From positions 1 through 11,598 of the forward strand of contig JAQSCR010000480.1 of the NCBI GenBank assembly GCA_029945495.1: DNA of 11,598 bases, written 5' to 3'. The notes beneath the pieces were generated by a model. That model was not told the origin of the DNA. It did no database searches and saw only the letters and a program-made list of their open reading frames with translations. The DNA comes from Pseudolabrys sp. (GTDB taxonomy: Bacteria; Pseudomonadota; Alphaproteobacteria; Rhizobiales; Xanthobacteraceae). A program made the translations under genes and the position numbers. Of this stretch, positions 1 to 6,194 are shown piece after piece; position 1 is the stretch's first letter, and each line of letters begins with the position of its first letter.

Positions 1-1386
1 GTCGAGATTGGTAATGTAGACCATCGACGGCGCGAACTCGGCGTCCATGCGGATACCCTTGATGTTGACGATGCGCGGACGGCCGTCGGCGAATACGGTG
101 CCAGACACCGAACGGGTCTGGGTCTCGGTCGTCACCGTGATCGTGATCAGGCTCTCGAAATCGCCGGCCATCTCGCGGGTGACTTCTTCGACGACGATGC
201 CGCGCTCCTTGGCCATGATCGGCGCCGACACCAGGTTCGATTCGCCGAGCATCGGCCGCAACAGGCCGGCGAGCGCGGCCGAGGTCAGCGCCTTGGTCTT
301 CATCTGCGCCACCTCGCCTTCGTAGGCGATCTGCACCTTGCTGATGCCGGTCTCTGTGAGCTGGCCGGCGAACGAGCCGAGCTTTTCGGCCAGCGCGATG
401 AACGGCTTGAGCTTGGGCGCTTCCTCGGCGGTGATCGACGGGAAGTTGACCGCGTTCGAGATCGCGCCGCGCAGCAAATAGTCCGACATCTGCTCGGCGA
501 CCTGCAGCGCGACGTTTTCCTGCGCTTCGGTCGTCGCCGCGCCGAGATGCGGCGTGCACACGACATTGGGATGACCGAACAGCGGATTTTCCGTCGCTGG
601 TTCGGTGACGAAGACGTCGAACGCGGCGCCCGCGACCTTGCCCGAGTCGAGCGCCGCGCGCAGCGCCACCTCGTCGACCAGACCACCGCGCGCGCAATTG
701 ACGATGCGCACGCCTTTCTTCATCTTCTCTATGGCTTTCGCATCAAGGATGTTCCTGGTCTTGTCGGTGAGCGGCGTGTGCAGCGTGATGAAGTCGGCGC
801 GCTTGAGCAGTTCATCGAGCTCGACCTTCTCGACGCCGATATCGAGCGCGCGCTCCGGCGACAGGAATGGATCGTAGGCGATCACTTTCATCTTCAGGCC
901 GATGCCGCGTTCGGCGGCGATCGAACCGATATTGCCGCAGCCGATGACGCCCAGCGTCTTGCCGGTGATTTCCACGCCCATGAAGCGGTTCTTTTCCCAC
1001 TTGCCGGCCTGCGTCGAAGCGTCGGCCTGCGGAATCTGGCGCGCCAAAGCGAGCATCAAAGTGATGGCGTGTTCGGCGGTGGTGATCGAATTGCCGAACG
1101 GCGTGTTCATCACGATGATGCCCTTGGCGGTCGCCGCCGGAATATCGACATTGTCGACGCCGATACCGGCGCGGCCGATCACCTTCAGATTCTTGGCGTT
1201 TTCCAGGATCTTCGGCGTCACCTTGGTGGCCGAGCGGATCGCCAACCCGTCGTAATTGCCGATGATCTCGGCGAGCTTGTCCTTGTCCTTGCCGAGATTG
1301 GGCTGGAAATCGACCTCGATACCGCGGTCCTTGAATATCTGGATGGCGGCTTCGGAGAGAGCGTCGGAGATGAGAACTTTGGGCAT
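1..1386 (-). CDS. serA: D-3-phosphoglycerate dehydrogenase SerA (3' end outside window)
   Basis: Catalyses the first committed step of serine synthesis, NAD-dependent oxidation of 3-phosphoglycerate to 3-phosphohydroxypyruvate, in the cytoplasm. I translated 462 residues from the ATG at 1386-1384; the frame stays open to the window edge, while long-form SerA is usually near 529 residues. Visible parts: N-terminal substrate-binding half with GRAGIGVDNVD (71-81), Rossmann motif GCGNIG (149-154), NCARGG with the catalytic Arg (about 233), TEP Glu (262) and TPHLGA His (280). These are followed by the extra ASB-type domain (about 320-450). The ACT domain is only beginning (VYITNLD) where the window ends. 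The start is supported by GAGGT at 1395-1391. It lies downstream of serC on the same strand, so the two are probably an operon although a palindromic repeat sits between them. The function is secure; only the missing end is unseen. Confidence 0.96.
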   Translation of the reverse strand, partial: MPKVLISDALSEAAIQIFKDRGIEVDFQPNLGKDKDKLAEIIGNYDGLAIRSATKVTPKILENAKNLKVIGRAGIGVDNVDIPAATAKGIIVMNTPFGNSITTAEHAITLMLALARQIPQADASTQAGKWEKNRFMGVEITGKTLGVIGCGNIGSIAAERGIGLKMKVIAYDPFLSPERALDIGVEKVELDELLKRADFITLHTPLTDKTRNILDAKAIEKMKKGVRIVNCARGGLVDEVALRAALDSGKVAGAAFDVFVTEPATENPLFGHPNVVCTPHLGAATTEAQENVALQVAEQMSDYLLRGAISNAVNFPSITAEEAPKLKPFIALAEKLGSFAGQLTETGISKVQIAYEGEVAQMKTKALTSAALAGLLRPMLGESNLVSAPIMAKERGIVVEEVTREMAGDFESLITITVTTETQTRSVSGTVFADGRPRIVNIKGIRMDAEFAPSMVYITNLD

Positions 1387-1399
1387 GGGAACCTCATTT

Positions 1400-1499
1400 G
1401 TCATTCCGGCCGAGCGCGCAGCGCGAGAGCCGGAATCCAGATGGAATTTTCGGTGTGTATGGATTCCGGGTTCGCCGCTTTGCGGCGCCCCGGAATGAC
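1400..1499. repeat. Four-armed palindromic intergenic repeat between serC and serA
   Basis: Two hairpin units lie head to head. Unit 1 pairs ATTCCGGC (1403-1410) with GCCGGAAT (1429-1436) and has an inner CGCGC/GCGCG stem (1415-1425). Unit 2 pairs ATTCCGGG (1463-1470) with CCCGGAAT (1489-1496) and has an inner CGCCGC/GCGGCG stem (1473-1487). The whole is also symmetric: GTCATTCCGG at 1400-1409 matches CCGGAATGAC at 1490-1499, and CCGGAATCCA at 1430-1439 matches TGGATTCCGG at 1460-1469. This resembles the dispersed REP-like palindromes common in Bradyrhizobium/Rhodopseudomonas intergenic regions (recognised from memory, not searched). It could dampen serA transcription or stabilise the serC message. 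Confidence 0.8.
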
Positions 1500-1504
1500 G
1501 ATTG

Positions 1505-2677
1505 TTAGACCGCTTTCGGCAGCGCGGCCTTGGTCTCGGCGAAGGCCCAGTCGAGCCAGGGCAGCAGCGCCTCGACGTCGCTGGTTTCAACCGTCGCGCC
1601 GCACCAGATGCGCAGGCCCGGCGGCGCGTCGCGGTAGAAGGCGATGTCGTAGGCAACGCCTTCCTTCTCCAGGAGACCCGCGAGCGACTTGGCGAAAGCC
1701 GCCTGCGCGTCGAGCGACAGCGCCGTCACGGCGGGATCGGTGACGACGAGACACACCGAAGTGTTCGAGCGCGTCGCTTCGACCTTGGCGAGATGGCCGA
1801 CCCACGAGGCCTTGGCCACCCATTGCGCGATCGCCTTGGCGTTGGCGTCCGAGCGCGCGATCGTGGCGGCAACGCCGCCGATCGACTTGGCCCAGTTCAG
1901 CGTGTCGAGATAATCCTCGACGCACAGCATCGACGGCGTGTTGATGGTCTCGCCAACGAAGATGCCTTCGTTGATCTTGCCGCCTTTGGTGAGCCGGAAA
2001 ATTTTCGGCAACGGCCAGGCCGGCTTGTACGTCTCGAGACGCTCGACCGCGCGCGGCGACAGAATGAGCATGCCGTGCGCGCCCTCGCCGCCCAGCGCCT
2101 TCTGCCAGGAGAAGGTGACGACATCGAGCTTGGTGAAATCGAGGTTCTGCGCGAACGCCGCCGAGGTGGCGTCACAGATGGTCAGGCCTTCGCGGTCCGC
2201 GGCGATCCAGTCGCCGTTCGGCACACGCACGCCGGAGGTGGTGCCGTTCCAGGTGAACACCACGTCGGTCTTGAAATCGACTTTGCCGAGGTCAGGAAGC
2301 TCGCCATAGGGCGCCTTGAGCACCGTGACGTCTTTCAGCTTCAGCTGCTTCTCGACGTCGGTAACCCAGCCTTCGCCGAACGATTCCCAGGTCAGCATGG
2401 TGACGGGGCGCGCGCCGAGAAGCGACCACAGCGCCATTTCGACGGCGCCGGTATCGGAGGCCGGCACGATGGCGATGCGGTATCCGGCGGGGACGCCGAG
2501 AATTTCACCGGTGAGATCGATGGCGCGCTTGAGCTTCGCCTTGCCGATCTTGGCACGGTGCGAACGGGCGAGCGCTGCGTCGGTGAGGGCTTGGAGGGAC
2601 CAGCCTGGGCGCTTGGCGCAGGGGCCGGACGAGAAGTGCGGAATTGCCGGCCGCACGCCGGGCTTCGTCGCTGTCAT
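1505..2677 (-). CDS. serC: Phosphoserine aminotransferase SerC
   Basis: PLP-dependent transamination of 3-phosphohydroxypyruvate with glutamate to give O-phosphoserine, the second step of serine synthesis; the enzyme can also act in the DXP-dependent pyridoxal phosphate route. The 390 residues show the N-terminal HFSSGPCAKRPGW segment (14-26), PASDTGAVEMALW (72-84), the cofactor-ring Asp in CDATSAA (168-174), and the Schiff-base lysine K193 in SWQKALGGEGAHG. The length and the SWQKALGGEGAHG form fit the second SerC class found in alphaproteobacteria rather than the E. coli type. The ATG at 2677-2675 is preceded by GGAAGGA (2691-2685), which lies in the loop of a small hairpin, so initiation may be regulated. 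It is first in a serC-serA unit; serA follows after 118 bp. Confidence 0.96.
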   Translation of the reverse strand: MTATKPGVRPAIPHFSSGPCAKRPGWSLQALTDAALARSHRAKIGKAKLKRAIDLTGEILGVPAGYRIAIVPASDTGAVEMALWSLLGARPVTMLTWESFGEGWVTDVEKQLKLKDVTVLKAPYGELPDLGKVDFKTDVVFTWNGTTSGVRVPNGDWIAADREGLTICDATSAAFAQNLDFTKLDVVTFSWQKALGGEGAHGMLILSPRAVERLETYKPAWPLPKIFRLTKGGKINEGIFVGETINTPSMLCVEDYLDTLNWAKSIGGVAATIARSDANAKAIAQWVAKASWVGHLAKVEATRSNTSVCLVVTDPAVTALSLDAQAAFAKSLAGLLEKEGVAYDIAFYRDAPPGLRIWCGATVETSDVEALLPWLDWAFAETKAALPKAV

Positions 2678-2734
2678 AATCTATCCTTCCAGATAGCAGC
2701 CTCTCGTTGGGGAGAGGTGTCCCACTGGTGGACA
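2678..2734 (-). ncRNA. Probable serC leader RNA (structured 5' UTR)
   Basis: Read on the minus strand, the region just before serC folds into consecutive small hairpins: TGTCC/GGACA (2734-2730 with 2722-2718), CCTCTC/GAGAGG (2717-2712 with 2705-2700, a perfect 6-bp stem with a 6-nt loop), and CTATC/GATAG (2696-2692 with 2685-2681). The last holds the GGAAGG ribosome-binding site in its loop. Comparative genomics has described a 'serC leader' RNA motif upstream of serC in alphaproteobacteria, and the position and compact hairpins fit it. I could not align to the covariance model, so the assignment is an inference. If transcription starts near 2725, the first hairpin would not be fully transcribed. 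Confidence 0.55.
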
Positions 2735-2759
2735 TAAGGAAGGACGCGCGAAACGTCAA
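2732..2759 (-). promoter_or_regulatory. Candidate sigma-70 promoter for serC-serA
   Basis: On the minus strand TTGACG (2759-2754) is followed after 16 nt by TTATGT (2737-2732). The -35 box is good and the -10 box weak. It would start transcription near 2725, giving a leader of roughly 48 nt that carries the two downstream hairpins before serC. Confidence 0.4.
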
Positions 2760-2763
2760 GCTG

Positions 2764-2786
2764 ATTAAAGGCGAGCCCGCTTTAAT
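2764..2786. terminator. Stem-loop between the outer-membrane gene and serC, possible terminator
   Basis: ATTAAAG (2764-2770) and CTTTAAT (2780-2786) form a perfect 7-bp inverted repeat around a GC-rich 9-nt loop, 44 bp beyond the stop of the outer-membrane gene. The A/T flanks would let it act as a weak terminator in either direction. There is no long T run. Confidence 0.35.
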
Positions 2787-2829
2787 AGGCAGTTTATACG
2801 GGCAGGCGTTGCGCGACGCGCCGTCGTCG

Positions 2830-3576
2830 CTAGCGCCCGAGGGGGGCGTCTTCGAAATTCCAGCGCAGGCCAACCCGCACTTCGTGGGCGGCGATGTTCT
2901 TCAGCTTGAAGCTGCCGAACGCATCGGCTTGGGTCCTGACGTCGCCGAGACTGACATAGCGATAGCCGAAGTCGACCATCACGTTGGGTGAGATGCTGTA
3001 CGCCACGCCGGCCATGCCGGCCCAGGCGAAATTCCACTGGCTGCGCGACGAGTTCGACGCGAACGGCGGCGTCGCCGCACTGACGAAATTGGAGATGTGC
3101 ATGTTAGCCGTGCCGGCGCCGACCCCGACATAGGGCGTCATGCGATACCAGCTGCCGAGGTCGAGATAGCCGTTCAACAGAATCGTGGTGGCGGTGACTT
3201 TGGCGGTGGTATCGCCGGGCGTCACGACCTGGCCGGAATAACTCGTCGCCGGAATGAAATCGACGGTGATGTCGGAGCGCAACCAGCCGCTCTTGATGCC
3301 GGCGCCGATACTGGCGTTGATATTGTTGTTCAGCTTGCCGGACGTGGGTGCGAGAAAGCCGTTCGCCGCCTCGGCGCTGCCGCTCTTCAGCCAGCTATAG
3401 CCAATGTCGCCGCGCAAATACCAGCCGGCGAAAGGCTCCGACTCAGGCTCCGAATATTTCGACGAGGATGCGGGAGGCGCCAGCGTCCGGTCGCCCGGCA
3501 TATCGGCGGCCAACGCGCCGGCAGCAGAGACGGAAAGCACCGCACCGCCGATGACCGACATCCGCAACAGACCCAT
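2830..3576 (-). CDS. Outer-membrane beta-barrel protein (Omp25/Omp31-like), copy 1
   Basis: Predicted 248-residue outer-membrane protein of the OMP_b-brl/porin-like family common in Hyphomicrobiales; a structural or permeability role is inferred, the substrate is unknown. A Sec signal peptide covers residues 1-23 with the ALA|AD cleavage motif. After a short linker, alternating polar/hydrophobic strands follow, beginning with FAGWYLRGDIGYSW and ending with the amphipathic strand VRVGLRWNF (F241), then a short EDAPLGR tail. I chose the ATG at 3576-3574 because AGGGA sits 7 nt upstream; the frame can extend five codons to a GTG at 3591, which has no ribosome-binding site. It is a paralog of the next gene: both share WYLRGDIG, a LLNGYLDLG/LLNGYVDLG strand, TPYVGVG/TPFVGAG and FGYRYVSLGD/FAYRYVDLGN. 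A CtrA-type site lies 59-74 bp upstream of the start. Confidence 0.85.
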   Translation of the reverse strand: MGLLRMSVIGGAVLSVSAAGALAADMPGDRTLAPPASSSKYSEPESEPFAGWYLRGDIGYSWLKSGSAEAANGFLAPTSGKLNNNINASIGAGIKSGWLRSDITVDFIPATSYSGQVVTPGDTTAKVTATTILLNGYLDLGSWYRMTPYVGVGAGTANMHISNFVSAATPPFASNSSRSQWNFAWAGMAGVAYSISPNVMVDFGYRYVSLGDVRTQADAFGSFKLKNIAAHEVRVGLRWNFEDAPLGR

Positions 3577-3634
3577 GACTCGTTCCCTCACAACACCACA
3601 CTCAAAATCGCCGGTACACGATGCCGCATTTAAG

Positions 3635-3650
3635 TTAAGCGGCGTTTAAC
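3635..3650 (+). promoter_or_regulatory. CtrA-type binding site upstream of outer-membrane copy 1
   Basis: TTAAGCGGCGTTTAAC matches the full CtrA consensus TTAA-N7-TTAAC with no mismatch. A further TTAA half-site lies at 3630-3633. The site is 59 bp upstream of the copy 1 start, where a response regulator could act on its promoter. CtrA is the essential cell-cycle regulator of alphaproteobacteria; its use here is an inference from the motif. Confidence 0.6.
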
Positions 3651-3674
3651 CACGTTTCTTCACCACACCGGCGC

Positions 3675-3694
3675 GCGCGGTTAACGAACCGCGC
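3675..3694 (-). terminator. Hairpin after outer-membrane copy 2
   Basis: GCGCGGTT (3675-3682) and AACCGCGC (3687-3694) form a perfect 8-bp stem with a 4-nt loop, 7 nt beyond the stop codon of copy 2. There is no T run after it on the minus strand, so termination would be weak or Rho-assisted; it could also protect the 3' end of the message. Confidence 0.45.
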
Positions 3695-3701
3695 CCTCGC
3701 C

Positions 3702-4646
3702 TCAACCTTTGCTGCGCAGCGGCGGCTGCACGTAAACCGGCGCCGGCTGGTAGACCGGCGGCGCCTGATAGACCGGCGGCGGCGCGTAGTACGTCGTCGG
3801 CCGCTGCTCGAACGCATCGAAATTGAAGCGCAGACCAAGCTTGAAGTCGTGCGAGGTCAGGTGCTTGAATTCCATCGGGTTGTAGAAAGTGTTGCCGCCG
3901 AGATAGGTATACAGATCGCCCGACGCCGCGTTGCCGAGATCGACATAGCGATAGGCAAACTCGACGGTAAAGTTCTTCGAAACTTTGTAGGCGACGCCAG
4001 CATGTAGCGCCCAGGCCAGATTCCATTTCGACTGCGTATCGCCGAAGGCGACGCTGCCACCGGCGCAAACCGTACAGACGTCCTGAAAACTGTGAATCGT
4101 ATTGCGCGATGTACCGATACCGGCGCCGACAAACGGCGTGAACCCGTTCCAGGTGCCGAGATCGACATAGCCGTTCAGGAGGAACAGCCATTCCGATTTG
4201 CTGCCGGTATATTCGTCGGTGATGGTGCCGCCACCGCTGGTGATAACCTGGGTGCCGTGAAAATTCGCCTTCGAGCGGTATTCACCAGTCACGTCAAAGC
4301 GCAGCCAATCGTTGTAGTAGTAGCCGATGCCGAGACCGAACAGCGGCGAAGCGTCGAAGCCCATTCCGACATTTGTCACTGAATTGTTGACGTCGTTGAC
4401 GTTGGTCAGATCGCGAAGCGACTGGTTGGTCACGCCGATATCGCCGCGCAGATACCAGCTGGAAAATTCCTCGACCACCGGCGGCGGCACATAACAGGGA
4501 ACCGCGCCATAGGGCGCACGGCCGGAAGCGATGAGCGCCGCGTCGTAGCACTGCTGCGGCGGCGCATAATCGGCCGCGCGCGCCGCGCTTACGGCGAACG
4601 AAAGCATCGCAATCAGGATCGAAACTTTAAGACGCGTACAGGCCAT
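3702..4646 (-). CDS. Outer-membrane beta-barrel protein with Pro/Tyr-rich C-terminal tail, copy 2
   Basis: Predicted 314-residue outer-membrane beta-barrel of the same family as the neighbouring gene. The signal peptide is residues 1-24 (ARA|AD). The barrel starts at FSSWYLRGDIGVTN and includes LLNGYVDLGTWNGFTPFVGAGIG and FAYRYVDLGN. Its last strand reads FKLGLRFNF (F276). A 38-residue tail rich in proline and tyrosine then follows, with repeats of PPVYQ/PAPVY, so the chain does not end on the aromatic residue typical of outer-membrane barrels. Cysteines occur as a pair before the barrel (QCYDAAL and VPCYVPP) and as CTVC in a predicted loop, which could form disulfides. The ATG at 4646-4644 is preferred over an ATG 69 nt upstream because AAGGA lies 7 nt before it and a normal signal peptide results. 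A consensus CtrA site and a 5'-UTR hairpin lie upstream. Confidence 0.85.
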   Translation of the reverse strand: MACTRLKVSILIAMLSFAVSAARAADYAPPQQCYDAALIASGRAPYGAVPCYVPPPVVEEFSSWYLRGDIGVTNQSLRDLTNVNDVNNSVTNVGMGFDASPLFGLGIGYYYNDWLRFDVTGEYRSKANFHGTQVITSGGGTITDEYTGSKSEWLFLLNGYVDLGTWNGFTPFVGAGIGTSRNTIHSFQDVCTVCAGGSVAFGDTQSKWNLAWALHAGVAYKVSKNFTVEFAYRYVDLGNAASGDLYTYLGGNTFYNPMEFKHLTSHDFKLGLRFNFDAFEQRPTTYYAPPPVYQAPPVYQPAPVYVQPPLRSKG

Positions 4647-4667
4647 GCCGGCATCCTTCACAAAAAT

Positions 4668-4693
4668 ATCCGTCGGTCGCCGAAGCGACGGAT
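4668..4693. repeat. Inverted repeat in the 5' UTR of outer-membrane copy 2
   Basis: ATCCGTCG (4668-4675) and CGACGGAT (4686-4693) are perfect 8-bp arms with a 10-nt loop, ending 21 nt before the start codon. It may be an mRNA-stabilising or regulatory hairpin of the outer-membrane transcript, or an operator. Confidence 0.5.
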
Positions 4694-4719
4694 CATGTGA
4701 GGACGATGGCAGCAAATCC

Positions 4720-4735
4720 TTAAGTGGCTCTTAAC
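4720..4735 (+). promoter_or_regulatory. CtrA-type binding site upstream of outer-membrane copy 2
   Basis: TTAAGTGGCTCTTAAC is an exact TTAA-N7-TTAAC match. Two further TTAACC half-sites follow at 4744-4749 and 4757-4762, giving four TTAA cores spaced 11, 13 and 13 bp apart. The site is 74 bp upstream of the chosen start, a layout similar to copy 1. Confidence 0.6.
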
Positions 4736-4833
4736 CCTGTTTTTTAACCACGTCGTTTAACCAACGGCGGACGCGCGGCCGCCATGCGCGGCCTGCGGGC
4801 TGTGACAATGATTTTAGGAAATCGTTTACCTTT

Positions 4834-4851
4834 GCGGCGCGCAGGCGCCGC
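4834..4851. terminator. GC-rich hairpin after the small unknown gene
   Basis: GCGGCGC (4834-4840) pairs with GCGCCGC (4845-4851) around a 4-nt loop, 7 nt beyond the stop of the 92-residue gene on the minus strand. It lacks a T run, so it is only a possible terminator. Confidence 0.35.
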
Positions 4852-4858
4852 GTTCCGC

Positions 4859-5137
4859 TCACGGCACCTTGCGGACCCAGTCGTAGCTGACCAGCCGCTC
4901 GGCCAGCGCAATCAGGGCGCCGCGCGCGGCGGCATCCTCGATGGCGAGGAACGCCTGGGCGAGACGCATCGCCTCCTGGACCCGGGCATCGTCGTCGCGC
5001 ACACCGTCCGGCCGGTTTCTCGCGACACCGGTCTTGGCGAAGTTACAGACCGGCTGGTCGTCGACAGCCTTCTTCTTGACCGCCAGTTGAACGACATTAT
5101 GGCCGTGTTTTCGCGGCGGTTTGTTCATGGACTTCAT
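4859..5137 (-). CDS. Small conserved-looking protein of unknown function
   Basis: Encodes 92 residues that I do not recognise. The N-terminal third is basic (KPPRKHGH, VKKKAVDD) and probably disordered. The C-terminal third (about 53-92) is a predicted amphipathic helical pair, EAMRLAQAFLAIEDAAARGALIALAERL in two stretches, ending in VSYDWVRKVP. That helical end faintly resembles the tail of some small alphaproteobacterial helix-turn-helix regulators, but no DNA-binding domain is present. Codon choice is GC3-rich and typical of the surrounding genes, which supports real coding. There is no cysteine cluster, signal peptide or membrane segment. The ATG at 5137-5135 has no clear Shine-Dalgarno; an in-frame ATG three codons later is equally possible. 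It is divergent from the LysR gene, 163 bp away, and so could be a target of that regulator. Confidence 0.6.
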   Translation of the reverse strand: MKSMNKPPRKHGHNVVQLAVKKKAVDDQPVCNFAKTGVARNRPDGVRDDDARVQEAMRLAQAFLAIEDAAARGALIALAERLVSYDWVRKVP

Positions 5138-5239
5138 GGGCGGACCACTCGTGCAACGGGGCTGCCCTCAAGGGGTAGCCGGTTAGGCTGCTGTGCCGGG
5201 ACGGCCCAAGAGCAACTCAGCGTTGAAGATCGTATTCGC

Positions 5240-5264
5240 AACCCCAAAAGTCATTAACGGGGTT
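5240..5264. repeat. Inverted repeat AACCCC-N13-GGGGTT in the LysR promoter region
   Basis: Perfect 6-bp arms at 5240-5245 and 5259-5264 lie between the small minus-strand gene and the LysR gene. It could be a regulator-binding site or a leader hairpin; the short arms make chance plausible. Confidence 0.35.
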
Positions 5265-5272
5265 CTGGCGTT

Positions 5273-5293
5273 TTATGAGGTTCCATCTCATAA
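5273..5293. promoter_or_regulatory. Palindromic candidate operator just upstream of the LysR start
   Basis: TTATGAG (5273-5279) and CTCATAA (5287-5293) form a perfect 7-bp inverted repeat with a 7-nt spacer. This is the size and symmetry of LysR-type regulator boxes, although the strict T-N11-A core is not present. It ends 7 bp before the start codon, in the place of a ribosome-binding site, so bound protein or the folded RNA could block expression (autoregulation). Confidence 0.5.
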
Positions 5294-5300
5294 TGTTTCG

Positions 5301-6194
5301 ATGGAACTGCGCCACCTCAGATATTTCATGGCCGTCGCCGAGGAATTGCATTTCGCCCGCGCCGCCGCGCGCCTCAACATCGCGGCGCCGACGCTGAGCC
5401 AACAGATCGGCGCGCTCGAATCCATGCTCGGCGCCAAATTATTCACCCGCAAGACCAAGACCGCGGTCGCCCTCACCCATCCGGGCAAACGGTTTTTGAT
5501 CGAAGCGCAGGCCACGCTGCGGCAGGCGGCGCAAGCGGAGATGGTCGGACGCCAGGCCGCCCGCGGCCACACCGGTTCGATCGCGGTCGGCTTCATTCTC
5601 TCGGCCGGCTTCAGCGGCTTGATGTCGTCGACGCTGGTCAAATTCAAAAAGACACATCCGGACGTTACGTTCCAGATATGCCGAATGCTGACCTTTGCGC
5701 AGTATAAAGCGATCGCCGACGGTTCACTCGATGTCGGCTTTTCGCAGGCGCCAAAACGCTATCCGTCCGGTCTGGACGGTTTCATCATCAGCCGGCAGCC
5801 GCTATGGGCGGCAATTCCGGAAGGCCATCCCCTGGCCGCGCGCAAGAAGATCACGCCGGCGATGCTGCTCGAAGAAAACTTCGTCGCCTTGTCGATGGAA
5901 TTGGAAACCGGGTTTTGGGGAAACATCGCGGCCATTATGCCGGCTGGCGTGTCGCCGCGCATTGTCGAGCGCGCGCCCGACGCTTTTACATTGATGACGC
6001 TGGTGGCTGCCGGCGTCGGCGTCAGCGTGCTGTCGGAACCGTTCACGCACATCGCCATGCCGGGCATTGCCTTTCGCAAAATCGTTGGCGCCGTCGGAAC
6101 AGCCGACCTCGCCGTCGTCCACCGCAAGAATGAAACAGCCCCGGTGGTCGCAGCGTATATCGACTTCCTGCGGTCGCAGGCGCGCTTAGGCTGA
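5301..6194 (+). CDS. LysR-family transcriptional regulator
   Basis: A 297-residue LysR-type regulator, the usual length. The N-terminal winged helix-turn-helix reads MELRHLRYFMAVAEELHFAR followed by AAARLNIAAPTLSQQIGALE (about residues 18-40) and AKLFTR. Residues 90-297 match a periplasmic-binding-protein-like effector domain, including GSIAVGFI, the DVGFSQAP segment and the VAAGVGVSVLSEP motif. The EELHF and LSQQI details resemble the BenM/CatM/HcaR group, which senses aromatic-derived carboxylates; the effector here is unknown. I start at the ATG at 5301 because the family begins at MELRHLRYF; the frame is open 36 codons upstream but that part is not LysR-like. No Shine-Dalgarno is seen; an inverted repeat takes its place. 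The stop overlaps the end of the convergent hydrolase gene by 9 bp. Confidence 0.92.
   Translation: MELRHLRYFMAVAEELHFARAAARLNIAAPTLSQQIGALESMLGAKLFTRKTKTAVALTHPGKRFLIEAQATLRQAAQAEMVGRQAARGHTGSIAVGFILSAGFSGLMSSTLVKFKKTHPDVTFQICRMLTFAQYKAIADGSLDVGFSQAPKRYPSGLDGFIISRQPLWAAIPEGHPLAARKKITPAMLLEENFVALSMELETGFWGNIAAIMPAGVSPRIVERAPDAFTLMTLVAAGVGVSVLSEPFTHIAMPGIAFRKIVGAVGTADLAVVHRKNETAPVVAAYIDFLRSQARLG

Noticed and set aside
547..1743. 398-codon plus-strand open frame opposite serA and crossing the palindromic repeat
   Set aside because: It runs over serA catalytic motifs, an intergenic repeat and the serC end; no domain is seen.
1502..2737. 411-codon plus-strand open frame across serC
   Set aside because: It is antisense to serC, whose catalytic lysine and family motifs are clear. 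The translation is Arg/Asp/Gly-rich without any domain, a typical shadow in GC-rich DNA.
5193..5300. 36-codon upstream extension of the LysR gene
   Set aside because: LysR proteins start at the M-x-L-R-H-L-R-Y-F segment; the extension covers both inverted repeats of the promoter region.
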